A stretch of 64,000 nt of DNA from Lacinutrix jangbogonensis (GCF_000797445.1 NZ_JSWF01000035.1:62001-126000); one strand, 5' to 3'; counted from the first letter of the stretch, positions 30,476 through 40,026 are shown. Notes: a model not told the origin generated them from the sequence alone. Numbers and translations are program-made.

Positions 30476-30483
30476 GTTTTGTA

Positions 30484-32499
30484 TCAAAAGGGAATTTGAA
30501 CCAATATTGAAGTGCCTTCGTCTGTCTTACTTTTAATAGCAAAGCTTCCTTTTAACATGCTTATACGTTCTGCCATAGTTTTTAAACCCAGACTATTTTG
30601 TTTGCTCATATCACTAACATCAAAACCTTCGCCATTATCTTTTATTAAGATTTTAATGCCATCACTTTGCTTCAAAACATTTACGATTAATGTCTTGGCG
30701 TTAGCATGCTTCAAAACATTATTTACAGATTCTTGTATAAATCTGTAAAAATTTAAGGACTCATCTTCATTAAAGCTAGTATTAACATCGTCTATTTCTA
30801 ATGAGATAAACAGGTCTGTTTCTTCATCCAAATCTAATAGTAATTGCTCTATACTATCTGTCAATCCTAATTTAGATAGTATTACAGGATATAAATCTCT
30901 AGAGATACTCCTAACCTCATCAATTGCCTGTTGCGCTATATTAGAGAGTTCTTTTTGATCTTTATTTTGTGCTTTTATTTTAATAAGTGTTACCAATTGC
31001 CCTAAACCATCATGAAGATCTTTTGCTATCCTAGTTCGCTCTTTCTCTTGTGTTTTAATAAGTTCATGAGAAAACTCTTGTTGTGCTTGCTCTCTTTTTT
31101 TGGCATTTAAAAATGAACGATAAAATATAATAACTCCAAATAATATTAAAAGTCCCAAGGCTCCAAAAACTAAAAGTTGATTTTTGTTTTCATTTTGAGA
31201 ATTTAATAGACTAATACTTCCTTTTTGGTTTTCAATTTCAAGATCACGTTTTTCTGTTTCGTATAGTGTTTGGTAGTAAGACAAAGATTTCACGTTTTGA
31301 ACACTTGTAATAGAATCTTTGATAGTAAAATAACGTAAGAAATGTATATTCGCATTCGTATTATCGTTTTTAGATTTATAGACATCACCTAAAAACTTCT
31401 CTGCGAACATCACTTCTTCATATTTCTTTTTTCCTTTATAAATTTGCAAATACTCTTCTCCATATTTTAAAGCATCTTTAACGTTTGCTTTAGCAAATGA
31501 CAGTTCTTTTTTTGCATCTACATAATAACTTCTTTTGTCTTCAGACTTATCCTTTATATAGATAGCTTCCAATGCTTTAAAATTAGATTCTGCAAGTTCT
31601 AAACTGTCATTTCTTGAATACGCTTTAATCAATGAAGTCAATAGCAATGGTTTTACTAAAAGCTCATCATCAGATTTACTGTTAGCTTGTATTGATTTTT
31701 TTAAATTGATTATTTGATTTACAGCATCGTTAGTTTTAAGATTATCTTCAGCTGCATTAAAATATAAATTCCTTAAGCTTATACTATTGTTTGTTTTTTT
31801 AGCAATAAGAATAGCTTCAGCTCTCTCTTTTTCTGCTTCTTTATAAAAAGCATTTTTACTATATAGTATGGACAATGAATTTTTAGACCCAAGAATATTA
31901 AAAGTATCTTTTAGTTTTATAAATATATTTGCAGCTTCTTTTAAACTATTAGAAGATTTAGAAAACTGTCCTAAGTCGGACTGATTGTAACCTGTATATA
32001 ACAAAGCATAACCTAGTAGTCGTTGGTTATTTGCTTTTAGCGCAAAGGTCTTTGCTATTTCATAAAACGCCAAAGACTTATCAATATCACTTAAATAATA
32101 ATAACTATCAGCTGCATTTAAATACATAAACCCAATACTGCCAAAATTTTCTCCTGTACTTAATTTCTCTTTATAATTTTTAAATATTTTAAGCCCTTCC
32201 TCAGGTTTTCCTAAATAATTATTTTGAAACCCAATTAAATCATTTACTCTTATTGTGGCTAGACTCAAAGAGTCTAATTTTATCGCTAAAGAAATGGTTT
32301 GACGAAGATTGGCATCATATTTTAACTCAGCATTACGATACGTAAGTTTTGTTAAACTATCTAACCACGTCAGGCGTTCACCTTTTTTAGTGTTTTGAAT
32401 TTTTAAGTTTACAAAATCTATTTTATTCTGAACATCTGAATTTTGAGCTGTTATTTGAAATCCAAATAATAGCATACTTACAAAAAAAATATATTTCAT
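30484..32499 (-). CDS. TPR-containing sensor histidine kinase (HisKA_3 / NarL-type)
   Basis: 671 residues: a signal peptide (IFFVSMLLFGFQITAQ), a ~400-residue TPR-type helical sensor region outside the membrane, one transmembrane helix near 440-460 (LVFGALGLLILFGVIIFY), a coiled linker, the HisKA_3 dimerisation helix with the phosphorylatable His in RIAKDLHDGLGQL, and a HATPase domain (FIQESVNNVLKHAN, IKDNGEGFD, GLKTMAERISML). Such kinases phosphorylate LuxR-type response regulators. No response regulator is next to it, so it is an orphan here. What it senses is unknown. Confidence 0.92.
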   Translation of the reverse strand: MKYIFFVSMLLFGFQITAQNSDVQNKIDFVNLKIQNTKKGERLTWLDSLTKLTYRNAELKYDANLRQTISLAIKLDSLSLATIRVNDLIGFQNNYLGKPEEGLKIFKNYKEKLSTGENFGSIGFMYLNAADSYYYLSDIDKSLAFYEIAKTFALKANNQRLLGYALLYTGYNQSDLGQFSKSSNSLKEAANIFIKLKDTFNILGSKNSLSILYSKNAFYKEAEKERAEAILIAKKTNNSISLRNLYFNAAEDNLKTNDAVNQIINLKKSIQANSKSDDELLVKPLLLTSLIKAYSRNDSLELAESNFKALEAIYIKDKSEDKRSYYVDAKKELSFAKANVKDALKYGEEYLQIYKGKKKYEEVMFAEKFLGDVYKSKNDNTNANIHFLRYFTIKDSITSVQNVKSLSYYQTLYETEKRDLEIENQKGSISLLNSQNENKNQLLVFGALGLLILFGVIIFYRSFLNAKKREQAQQEFSHELIKTQEKERTRIAKDLHDGLGQLVTLIKIKAQNKDQKELSNIAQQAIDEVRSISRDLYPVILSKLGLTDSIEQLLLDLDEETDLFISLEIDDVNTSFNEDESLNFYRFIQESVNNVLKHANAKTLIVNVLKQSDGIKILIKDNGEGFDVSDMSKQNSLGLKTMAERISMLKGSFAIKSKTDEGTSILVQIPF

Positions 32500-32537
32500 A
32501 AAAGCCTAATAGATTCTAAAGGTAGTTGTTTTAAATT

Positions 32538-33167
32538 TTAAGGGATATTCAAATACTTATGTGTCTGTAAAGAGACTTTCCATTTTGGATTAGCCATAAC
32601 ATAATCTACAATCAATGGCACCATAGCATCGCGCTTACTCCATTCTGGCTGAAGATATAAAATACAATCTGAGTTTACTTTTAAAGCCTGCTCTTCAGCA
32701 AAGCGAAAATCGTCTTTATTAAATATAATACATTTAAGTTCGTTTGCTTTATCGTAGACACTTTGTGTTGGAAGCTTCATCTTTTTTGGAGACAAACACA
32801 CCCAATCCCATTGACCAGAAAGCTCATAAGCACCAGAAGTCTCAATATGAATACTCATATCCTCAGCTTTTAATTGCTTTGTTAACGCTGTCATATCCCA
32901 AGTTAATGGTTCGCCTCCGGTAACGACAATAGTATTACTATACTTTTTAGCATTAGCTACTATTTTTTCAGTTTCAGTTGGCGGATGCAATTGCGCAATC
33001 CAACTTTCCTTTACATCACACCAATGGCAACCAACATCACAACCGCCAATTCTTATAAAATAAGCAGCTGTACCTTTATGGAAACCTTCACCTTGAATGG
33101 TATAAAACTCTTCCATTAAAGGCAACATTTTACCTTGATTTACTAATTCCTGAACTTCTTGTGTCAT
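32538..33167 (-). CDS. queE: 7-carboxy-7-deazaguanine synthase
   Basis: 209 residues from ATG 33167; a TTG at 33176 lies in a TATATTTG box (33181-33174) and is unlikely as the start. QueE is a radical SAM enzyme that converts 6-carboxytetrahydropterin to 7-carboxy-7-deazaguanine in queuosine synthesis. The cluster motif is CDVGCHWCD (CX3CX2C), preceded by EEFYTIQGEGFHKGTAAYFI. Other family elements are VVTGGEPL, IHIETSGAYE and the C-terminal WKVSLQTHKYLNIP. If the TATATTTG box is a real -7 element, the mRNA would start at or next to the ATG. folE, another pathway enzyme, is at 12.6 kb. Confidence 0.94.
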   Translation of the reverse strand: MTQEVQELVNQGKMLPLMEEFYTIQGEGFHKGTAAYFIRIGGCDVGCHWCDVKESWIAQLHPPTETEKIVANAKKYSNTIVVTGGEPLTWDMTALTKQLKAEDMSIHIETSGAYELSGQWDWVCLSPKKMKLPTQSVYDKANELKCIIFNKDDFRFAEEQALKVNSDCILYLQPEWSKRDAMVPLIVDYVMANPKWKVSLQTHKYLNIP

Positions 33168-33296
33168 AGCTTGCAAATATAGGCATTAAGTTGAAAGCAT
33201 AAAGTTGGAATTAAGAAGATTTTAAGTATTAAAAAGTGAATGGTTCTTCCCTATTTTAAACTAAGATTACTATTTTTACGCAAATCAATATTTATT

Positions 33297-34832
33297 ATGA
33301 GCAGACAAGACGAATTCTTTAAGCATATTACGGATGGAAACACTACAAAAGGTGAGTTTATAACCTTGGGTTCTGCAATGCTAGATGGTAAAACGGTTAA
33401 AGATGCTTTTGTAAAAATTCCTTTAAAAACCATGAATCGCCATGGATTAATTGCAGGTGCAACTGGAACAGGAAAAACAAAAACATTGCAGGTTTTAGCT
33501 GAAAACTTAAGTGATCAAGGTATTCCTGTTTTATTAATGGATATTAAAGGCGATTTAAGTGGTTTAGCACAACCAAGTCCTGGTCATGAGAAAATTCACG
33601 AACGTCATGCAGCAATAGGTTTAGACTTTAAAGCTAAAGGTTTCCCTGTTGAGATTATGTCTTTATCCGATCAAGATGGCGTAAGATTGCGTGCAACCGT
33701 TAGTGAGTTTGGTCCTGTTTTACTCTCTCGCATATTAGATTTAAGCGATACGCAATCTGGTGTTGTTGCTGTTATTTTTAAGTATTGTGATGATAATAAA
33801 TTACCACTTTTAGATTTAAAAGATTTTAAAAAAATATTACAATACGCTACAAAGGAAGGTAAAGAAGAATTTTCTGATGAATACGGAAGAATTTCTAGCG
33901 CATCGACAGGCGCAATACTTAGAAAGGTCATTGAAATTGAACAGCAAGGTGGCGATATTTTCTTTGGCGAAAAAAGTTTTGAAGTCGAAGATTTAATGCG
34001 AACCACTCGAGACAGCAGAGGCTATATAAATATTATTCGCTTAACAGACATTCAAGATAAGCCAAAATTATTCTCAACGTTTATGTTGAGTTTATTGGCA
34101 GAGCTATATGAAACACTACCTGAGCAAGGAGATTCTGGAAAGCCAGAACTTATTATGTTTATAGATGAAGCGCATTTAATTTTTAATCAAGCTTCAAAAG
34201 CCTTATTAAATCAAATTGAAAGCATCGTTAAATTAATTCGTAGTAAAGGTGTTGGTTTATATTTTGTAACACAAAATCCAACCGATATACCAGAAGGTGT
34301 ATTAAGTCAATTGGGATTAAAAATACAGCATGCATTACGTGCATTTACAGCAAAAGACAGAAAAGCAATTAAGTTAGCAGCACAAAACTATCCGGATACA
34401 GATTATTATGATACTGCTGAAATATTGACGTCTTTAGGAACAGGAGAAGCATTAGTTTCTGCATTAGACGAAAAAGGACGTCCAACACCATTGGCAGCAA
34501 CTATGATCCGTGCACCAATGAGTCGTATGGGTATTTTGACACCTACTGAGTTACAAAACCTACTTGATGATTCTAAGTTAGTATTGAAATATAACGAGGA
34601 GATTGACAGAGAAAGTGCTTACGAAATGCTCAATAAAAAAATTGATAAAGCAGAAGAAGCACAAGCTAAAGCTGATGCCAAGGAAGCAAAAGAAAAAGCT
34701 GCTGCTAAAGCAAAAAAAGAATCTAGTAGAACAACCAAGAGGAGAAGTACTGCGCAAAACCCAATAATTAAAGTCTTAACAAGCGCCACTTTTATTCGCA
34801 GTGTGTTTGGGATTTTGAAGAAGATTATGTAG
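33297..34832 (+). CDS. HerA-like ATPase, DUF853 family
   Basis: 511 residues from ATG 33297 (MSRQDEFFKHITDGN); the ATG at 33240 adds a non-conserved hydrophobic extension. It is a FtsK/HerA-superfamily ATPase with Walker A LIAGATGTGKTKTLQVL, Walker B ELIMFIDEAHLIF and the downstream GLYFVTQNPTDIPEGVLSQL. The DUF853 family is assumed to be hexameric and may move nucleic acid or protein; its role is not known. The C-terminus is an Ala/Lys/Glu-rich coiled coil. No HerA partner nuclease (NurA) or defence genes are nearby, so nothing points to a defence role. Confidence 0.92.
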   Translation: MSRQDEFFKHITDGNTTKGEFITLGSAMLDGKTVKDAFVKIPLKTMNRHGLIAGATGTGKTKTLQVLAENLSDQGIPVLLMDIKGDLSGLAQPSPGHEKIHERHAAIGLDFKAKGFPVEIMSLSDQDGVRLRATVSEFGPVLLSRILDLSDTQSGVVAVIFKYCDDNKLPLLDLKDFKKILQYATKEGKEEFSDEYGRISSASTGAILRKVIEIEQQGGDIFFGEKSFEVEDLMRTTRDSRGYINIIRLTDIQDKPKLFSTFMLSLLAELYETLPEQGDSGKPELIMFIDEAHLIFNQASKALLNQIESIVKLIRSKGVGLYFVTQNPTDIPEGVLSQLGLKIQHALRAFTAKDRKAIKLAAQNYPDTDYYDTAEILTSLGTGEALVSALDEKGRPTPLAATMIRAPMSRMGILTPTELQNLLDDSKLVLKYNEEIDRESAYEMLNKKIDKAEEAQAKADAKEAKEKAAAKAKKESSRTTKRRSTAQNPIIKVLTSATFIRSVFGILKKIM

Positions 34833-34984
34833 AAAAAAGTATTCAGAGGTGCGTAATCAGTTTTTACTCATGCTTAACTACTCTACTATTAAAACAAATA
34901 AAAACATAAGTTTTCCGTTTTATCGAAAACAAAAACAAAACAATAAGATTTCAGCATAAGCAGAAATAAAAAAAGACTAAAGCA

Positions 34985-35536
34985 ATGAGAAAAACAATTT
35001 TTACGCTATTAACAGTTTCACTATTACTGACATCTTGTGATCAGGAAGTCAATCCGTTTTCAATTTCTAAACAGAATATTGGTTTACTAACAGACTCCAC
35101 TCAAGTTAAAGACCTTGAAGCTATTTATGCTAAAGATTCTATTGTTAAAAAAATAGCTGGAGATGAGTTTTTAGGAAATATAAATGACATTCTTATTTTT
35201 GAAAAAGGCGGAAAAAAACTATTAGAATTATCGCCTAAAGAAGCTTTAGATTCTACTGCTACTATTGGCTCCGTTAGAATTTATGATTCGCGTTATAAAA
35301 CCAAAACAGGCATAACAACAATAAGCACATTTGGCGATATTAAAGCACAACACAAAATATCGAACATAGAAAACACCTTGAGAAATATTGTGGTTTTTGT
35401 AAACGAAAACAACACCTTTTTCACAATAGACAAAGAAGAGTTACCGGGCGAATTGCGTTTCGATATGTCTAAAAAAATTGAAGCAGCTAATATTCCAGAT
35501 ACTGCTAAAATTAAATATTTTATGGTTGGATGGTAA
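34985..35536 (+). CDS. Lipoprotein of unknown function
   Basis: 183 residues with a lipoprotein signal (IFTLLTVSLLLTSCDQ; lipobox LLTSC, Cys ~18). The mature part is charged and I cannot assign it (KIAGDEFLGNINDILIFEKG, YDSRYKTKTGITTISTFG). It ends 13 bases before the small membrane protein gene and begins a run of plus-strand genes (34985-38408). Confidence 0.75.
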   Translation: MRKTIFTLLTVSLLLTSCDQEVNPFSISKQNIGLLTDSTQVKDLEAIYAKDSIVKKIAGDEFLGNINDILIFEKGGKKLLELSPKEALDSTATIGSVRIYDSRYKTKTGITTISTFGDIKAQHKISNIENTLRNIVVFVNENNTFFTIDKEELPGELRFDMSKKIEAANIPDTAKIKYFMVGW

Positions 35537-35549
35537 ATTTTATTATGAA

Positions 35550-35942
35550 ATGAAAATAGAATACAAAAAGAAAAGACTTCGAATAAATCTGATAATGGGA
35601 TTAATATGGCTTTCATTTTTTATGCTCATTGCTTTATTTACTAATGACGTTGGGATTTGGAATTACGGTTATCTTATATTTGGCTTGTCATACTTAGGGA
35701 TTTATTTTTATGATAGTAAAAATCAATATTTAGAGATAAAAGGTAGTTTTATTACTAAAAAATTTATTCAAAAAAAGCATTTCAACCTAGAACAACTTTC
35801 AGGAATAAATAGAAAGTTTGGAAATATTAAATTACTATCTAAGACTCAAAAAACGCTTTATATAAACACTGAAATCATAGATAAAGACTCATTAAAAGAA
35901 CTCAATACTTTCTTAGAATCTTTTGAATACAAATTAGTTTGA
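35550..35942 (+). CDS. Small membrane protein, two TM helices plus PH-like tail
   Basis: 130 residues from ATG 35550; the earlier ATG (35478) is inside the lipoprotein gene. Two adjacent helices (LIMGLIWLSFFMLIALF, YGYLIFGLSYLGIYFY) are followed by a ~70-residue soluble part (YLEIKGSFITKKFIQKKHFN to LYINTEIIDKDSLKELNTFL). This resembles bacterial membrane proteins that end in a PH-like domain; function unknown. It is followed by the cupin gene after 3 bases. Confidence 0.65.
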   Translation: MKIEYKKKRLRINLIMGLIWLSFFMLIALFTNDVGIWNYGYLIFGLSYLGIYFYDSKNQYLEIKGSFITKKFIQKKHFNLEQLSGINRKFGNIKLLSKTQKTLYINTEIIDKDSLKELNTFLESFEYKLV

Positions 35943-35945
35943 TAA

Positions 35946-36317
35946 ATGTCACAAAACAAAAAATACAAAATTCAAAACACTCCCTTTGTTGTCCCAACAA
36001 CTGATGGCAAAGTTATAGAAGAACACTTCGGTCAAGCTACAGATGGCAATAAAGACATGAGTATTGCACACATGATTGCACCAGCTGGCTGGAGCGAACC
36101 GTTTCAAGTACCAGAATTTGATGAATACACTTATATAATAAAAGGTAAAAAGCAGTTTATTATTGACGGTGAAGAAATTATATTAGAAACTGGACAGTCT
36201 ATTAAAATTGAAAGAAATACGCGCGTACAATATTCGAATCCTTTTACTATTGCATGCGAATATATTGCGATTTGCACACCTGCTTTTTCTATGGATTTAG
36301 TAAATAGAGAAGTTTAA
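35946..36317 (+). CDS. Cupin domain protein
   Basis: 123 residues, a single cupin_2-type barrel: SIAHMIAPAGWSEPFQVPEF then EYTYIIKGKKQFIIDGEEI and LETGQSIKIERNTRVQYSNP. The usual His ligands of motif 1 are mostly replaced, so metal binding is uncertain. It sits between the membrane protein and the hydrolase with 1-3 base gaps, and is clearly co-transcribed. The substrate is unknown. Confidence 0.8.
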   Translation: MSQNKKYKIQNTPFVVPTTDGKVIEEHFGQATDGNKDMSIAHMIAPAGWSEPFQVPEFDEYTYIIKGKKQFIIDGEEIILETGQSIKIERNTRVQYSNPFTIACEYIAICTPAFSMDLVNREV

Positions 36318-36318
36318 A

Positions 36319-37146
36319 ATGTCAAACCCAATAATAAAAATTATAGGCAACGTTTTAAACGCTGTTAGTTATGTTTCTCCAAAATATGCTTCAGATAAAG
36401 CCCTAGACTTATTCTCAACACCAAGACAAGGTCGCGTTTTAGAAAACCAGAAAGTTTTTTTAGACTCGGCTGAGGCACTACATTTAAAATATGAAAGTAT
36501 CAGCATTTCCACATACCAATGGAAAGGCAATGGTAAAACCATTTTACTAGCTCATGGTTGGGAAAGTAACACACATCGTTGGGAAACTTTAATTACCAAA
36601 CTTAAAACATTAAATTACAATATTGTATCGCTTGACGCACCTGCACATGGCGCATCTAGTGGGAAACAATTTAATGCAGTTTTATATTCTGAATGTATTC
36701 ATCTTACTGCAGAACACTACAAACCAGACATAATAATTGGACATTCGGTTGGTGGAATGGCTTCAGGTTTCTACCAGAACAATTATCAAAATAAGGATTT
36801 AGAAAAACTTATTTTGCTTGGTGCTCCTTCAGAATTCACAAGTGTTTTTAAGCGCTATGTGGATATGATGGGTTATAATGAACGCATCGAAAATGGATTA
36901 AATAATCTAGTTTTAGATCGTTTTAAAAAACTACCTTCCTATTTTTCTTTGGCTAATTTTGTAAAAACGATACATACTAAAACACTTATTATTCATGATG
37001 TTGACGACAAAATCATCCCGTATAATGATGCCAAAATGATAGCTGAAAATCATAAAAACGCAACATTAATATCCACGACAGGTTATGGACATGGTTTACG
37101 AAATGACGTTGTTTACGATCATGTTATTGATTTCATTCAAAGTTAA
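36319..37146 (+). CDS. Alpha/beta hydrolase
   Basis: 275 residues. The oxyanion-hole region is ILLAHGWESNTHRWETLI, the nucleophile elbow is IIGHSVGGMASGFY (Ser in GHSVG), and the acid and His are in KTLIIHDVDDKIIPY and TGYGHGLRNDVVY. All three catalytic residues are present, so it should be active. The substrate cannot be read. The N-terminus lacks a signal peptide, so it is probably cytoplasmic. It follows the cupin gene after one base. Confidence 0.88.
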   Translation: MSNPIIKIIGNVLNAVSYVSPKYASDKALDLFSTPRQGRVLENQKVFLDSAEALHLKYESISISTYQWKGNGKTILLAHGWESNTHRWETLITKLKTLNYNIVSLDAPAHGASSGKQFNAVLYSECIHLTAEHYKPDIIIGHSVGGMASGFYQNNYQNKDLEKLILLGAPSEFTSVFKRYVDMMGYNERIENGLNNLVLDRFKKLPSYFSLANFVKTIHTKTLIIHDVDDKIIPYNDAKMIAENHKNATLISTTGYGHGLRNDVVYDHVIDFIQS

Positions 37147-37164
37147 ATTGTACTTTTGCCATCT

Positions 37165-37965
37165 ATGGAAGAAAAACTCACCAGACTTAATAAATACCTA
37201 AGCGAAGCTGGCTATTGTTCACGTCGTGAAGCAGACAGACTTATAGATGCTGGACGTGTAACTATTAATGGATCTGTTCCAGAATTAGGCACAAAAGTAA
37301 CCCAAAATGATGTGGTTGAAGTTGATGGTAAATCAATTTCGGAACGTAAAGCCGATTTTGTATATCTCGCTTTTAACAAACCTGTTGGGATTGTATGTAC
37401 TACAGATACACGTGTGGAGAAAGATAACATTATTGATTTTATTAAATACCCAAAACGTGTTTTCCCAATTGGCCGATTAGATAAGCCAAGTGAAGGTTTA
37501 ATTTTTCTTACAGACGATGGTGATATTGTAAACAAAATATTACGTGCTAGTAATAATCACGACAAGGAATATATTGTAAACGTAGACAAACCTATTTCTC
37601 AAACGTTTATTAAACGTATGGCTGGTGGAATTTATCTTGAAGATTTAGATAAAACCACAAAAAAATGTACCGTAAGAAAAATAGACGCTCATACTTTTAG
37701 TATTATTCTAACTCAAGGATTAAATAGGCAAATTCGCCGCATGTGCGAATATTTAACTTACGAAGTAACGTCGTTAAAACGTACTCGAATAATGAATGTA
37801 AAACTTGATATTCCTGTTGGAGAATATCGTGAGTTCACCACTGAAGAGTTAAAGACTATTAACCTTCTTCTTGAAGATTCTGATAAGCACTATAGAGAAT
37901 CTAAACAAACTCCAGAAATTAAAGAAACCAGAAAAATACATTCTATTAATAGAAGAAAAGAGTAA
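37165..37965 (+). CDS. rluF: 23S rRNA pseudouridine synthase RluF
   Basis: 266 residues from ATG 37165, which is preferred to the TTG at 37156. The N-terminal S4 RNA-binding domain (LTRLNKYLSEAGYCSRREAD, INGSVPELGTKV) is followed by the RluB/E/F synthase domain with the catalytic Asp in PIGRLDKPSEGLIFLTDDGD and GLNRQIRRMCEYL. RluF modifies U2604 (and tRNA-Tyr in E. coli). The C-terminal tail is basic. Confidence 0.9.
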   Translation: MEEKLTRLNKYLSEAGYCSRREADRLIDAGRVTINGSVPELGTKVTQNDVVEVDGKSISERKADFVYLAFNKPVGIVCTTDTRVEKDNIIDFIKYPKRVFPIGRLDKPSEGLIFLTDDGDIVNKILRASNNHDKEYIVNVDKPISQTFIKRMAGGIYLEDLDKTTKKCTVRKIDAHTFSIILTQGLNRQIRRMCEYLTYEVTSLKRTRIMNVKLDIPVGEYREFTTEELKTINLLLEDSDKHYRESKQTPEIKETRKIHSINRRKE

Positions 37966-37985
37966 CCTAATTTACTTTATTAACC

Positions 37986-38408
37986 ATGTCTCAATTAACA
38001 CCTTTTCACCTTGCTATTCCAGTATACAATCTTGAAGCATGCCGCGTTTTCTATCGCGATGTTTTAAATTGTAAAGAAGGGCGAAGTAGCGACCATTGGG
38101 TAGATTTTAACTTTTTTGGACATCAATTGGTTATTCACTTTAAAGAAAAGTCTTTAGAAGAAGAAACAAATAATGCTGTTGATGGCAAACAGGTTCCAGT
38201 TCCACATTTTGGTGTGGTTCTACCTTGGGATTCTTTTCACGCTTTCGCGGAAGATTTAAAACAGGAAAACATTCAATTTATTATAGAACCTCACATTCGT
38301 TTTAAAGGTTTAGTTGGAGAACAAGCTACGCTGTTTTTTAAAGACCCAGCAGGCAATGCTTTAGAATTTAAAGCCTTTAAGGATATGAGTCAAGTCTTTG
38401 CTAAATAG
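37986..38408 (+). CDS. VOC (glyoxalase/bleomycin resistance) family protein
   Basis: 140 residues, one VOC module: TPFHLAIPVYNLEACRVFYR, DHWVDFNFFGHQLVIHF, HFGVVLPWDSFHAFAEDL and LFFKDPAGNALEFKAFKD. Metal ligands look present (His in FHLAIP, His near GHQLVIHF, Glu in ALEFKA). It could be a dioxygenase or a lyase; the substrate is unknown. Its 3' end overlaps the convergent gene by 48 bases. Confidence 0.85.
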   Translation: MSQLTPFHLAIPVYNLEACRVFYRDVLNCKEGRSSDHWVDFNFFGHQLVIHFKEKSLEEETNNAVDGKQVPVPHFGVVLPWDSFHAFAEDLKQENIQFIIEPHIRFKGLVGEQATLFFKDPAGNALEFKAFKDMSQVFAK

Positions 38409-39137
38409 TTTTTTCTTTAGCTTTTTAGCAATAAAAAACGGCAAGTAAATAATCAAGAAATAGGGGATTAAAATAACTTCAACTACTAGTAAATACATTG
38501 GCCAGTCTCCAAAATAATCTAAAGCAGAAGCAGCGTCTGGTTTTCTATTTAAATAACTATAATTAGCATCTAAAATATAATTTATTACAAAAAGTGAAAG
38601 CATATAAAGCTGTAAGCCTAAAAAGGATTTAAAAACGCTCTTTAATGTTGGTCTCATCTTAAAAACAAAAATTGCATAAAAGATAATCACTAACAAACCT
38701 AAATGTGCAATCCAATATCTTAAATAATCGAAACTTGGGAAACCTATAGGGATATCTGGAGTTATTACTGCTTGAGAAGTTCCTGCGATAATCCAGAATA
38801 ATAAGATTTCGAAAAGCAAATACTTTCTGTTATTTGTAAAAACAAAAATAAAAAGCGCCATAAAACTGCACAGGTATAGTGGCAAATCTGTTACTAGATT
38901 ATAGTTTCCTTTTAGAATAAGATGTATGTGAAATACTAAAACTGTTAAGGACACAAAAAAACCCAAACTTTTAAAAACAAGTTCTTGCTGTTTTTTATTG
39001 AGTTTACTTTTAGAGAACCAGATTAAAACAAAGGCAAAAACTATGGCAATAGCAATTGGAATGATATGCTGTAAGCTTCCTATTTCAAGAACACTTATAA
39101 AGTTTAGTTTAGAAAAAATCACATTAAGAATATACAA
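38361..39137 (-). CDS. TIGR02206-like polytopic membrane protein
   Basis: About 258 residues with six or more helices. Family-like features are IGSLQHIIPIAIAIVFAFVL near the start, LPLYLCSFMALFIF, FPSFDYLRYWIAHLGLLVII and DYFGDWPMYLLVVEVIL near the end. TIGR02206 (YwaF-like) proteins are integral membrane proteins of unknown function. The longest frame starts with TTG at 39137; a GTG at 39122 is an alternative and no ATG is well placed. The last ~15 codons overlap the VOC gene; one more A in the A6 run near 38415 would give an earlier stop. Confidence 0.75.
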   Translation of the reverse strand: MYILNVIFSKLNFISVLEIGSLQHIIPIAIAIVFAFVLIWFSKSKLNKKQQELVFKSLGFFVSLTVLVFHIHLILKGNYNLVTDLPLYLCSFMALFIFVFTNNRKYLLFEILLFWIIAGTSQAVITPDIPIGFPSFDYLRYWIAHLGLLVIIFYAIFVFKMRPTLKSVFKSFLGLQLYMLSLFVINYILDANYSYLNRKPDAASALDYFGDWPMYLLVVEVILIPYFLIIYLPFFIAKKLKKKLFSKDLTHILKGFKF

Positions 39138-39144
39138 ATTGCAA

Positions 39145-40026
39145 TTACATTACTCTGTGACGCTCTCTTGCTAACAATGTGTTTTTCAACAACATTGCAA
39201 TTGTCATTGGTCCTACTCCACCAGGAACAGGAGTAATAAAGCTCGCTTTCTTACTAACATTTTCGAAATCCACATCTCCAGTAATAACATAACCTTTAGG
39301 GTGAGACTCGTCTGGAACTCTTGTTATTCCTACATCTATAATAACAGCATCATCTTTTACCATTTCTGCTTTTAAGAAGTTAGGAACGCCTAAAGCGGAA
39401 ATAATAATATCTGCTTGAGATGTAATTTGAGTAATGTTTTTAGTATGACTATGTGTTAACGTAACCGTAGAGTTTCCAGGAAACCCTTTTCTTCCCATTA
39501 AAATACTCATTGGTCTTCCAACAATATGAGAACGCCCAATTACAACAGTGTGTTTTCCTTTTGTTGACACTTCGTAACGATCTAAAAGTTCTAAAATACC
39601 AAATGGTGTTGCTGGAATAAAAGTTGACATATCTAATGCCATTTTTCCAAAATTCATAGGATGAAAACCATCAACATCTTTATCTGGGTTGACAGCCATC
39701 AATACTTTTTGAGTATCGATTTGTGGTGGCAATGGTAACTGAATTATAAACCCGTCAATGTTATCATTATTATTTAATTCTTCAATTTTATCTAATAATT
39801 CAACCTCACTTGTAGTATTAGACAAACGCACCATTGTAGACTCAAAACCAACACGCTCACAAGCACGGACTTTACTTCCAACGTAAGTTAAACTTGCACC
39901 ATCGTTTCCAACAATAACAGCAGCTAAATGAGGTACTTTTTCTCCATTAGCCTTCATTTTATCAACTTCAACTTTAATTTCGTTTTTAATGTCGTTGCTT
40001 ACTTTTTTTCCGTCAAGTATAGTCAT
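39145..40026 (-). CDS. folD: Methylenetetrahydrofolate dehydrogenase/cyclohydrolase
   Basis: 293 residues. FolD interconverts 5,10-methylene- and 10-formyl-THF in one-carbon metabolism. The catalytic Lys region is SLTYVGSKVRACERVGFES, followed by GFIIQLPLPPQID and DKDVDGFHPMNFGKM; the NADP fold has VVIGRSHIVGRPMSILM, and the end has TPVPGGVGPMTIAML. It is complete. It follows ffh by ~105 bases on the same strand. Confidence 0.96.
   Translation of the reverse strand: MTILDGKKVSNDIKNEIKVEVDKMKANGEKVPHLAAVIVGNDGASLTYVGSKVRACERVGFESTMVRLSNTTSEVELLDKIEELNNNDNIDGFIIQLPLPPQIDTQKVLMAVNPDKDVDGFHPMNFGKMALDMSTFIPATPFGILELLDRYEVSTKGKHTVVIGRSHIVGRPMSILMGRKGFPGNSTVTLTHSHTKNITQITSQADIIISALGVPNFLKAEMVKDDAVIIDVGITRVPDESHPKGYVITGDVDFENVSKKASFITPVPGGVGPMTIAMLLKNTLLARERHRVM

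Noticed and set aside
32538-33181. preQ1-type riboswitch before queE
   Set aside because: The likely mRNA start is at or next to the ATG, leaving no room for a leader aptamer.
33297-34832. HerA-like ATPase as part of an anti-phage system
   Set aside because: No nuclease, Sir2 or other defence partner is adjacent; DUF853-type proteins are common outside defence loci.
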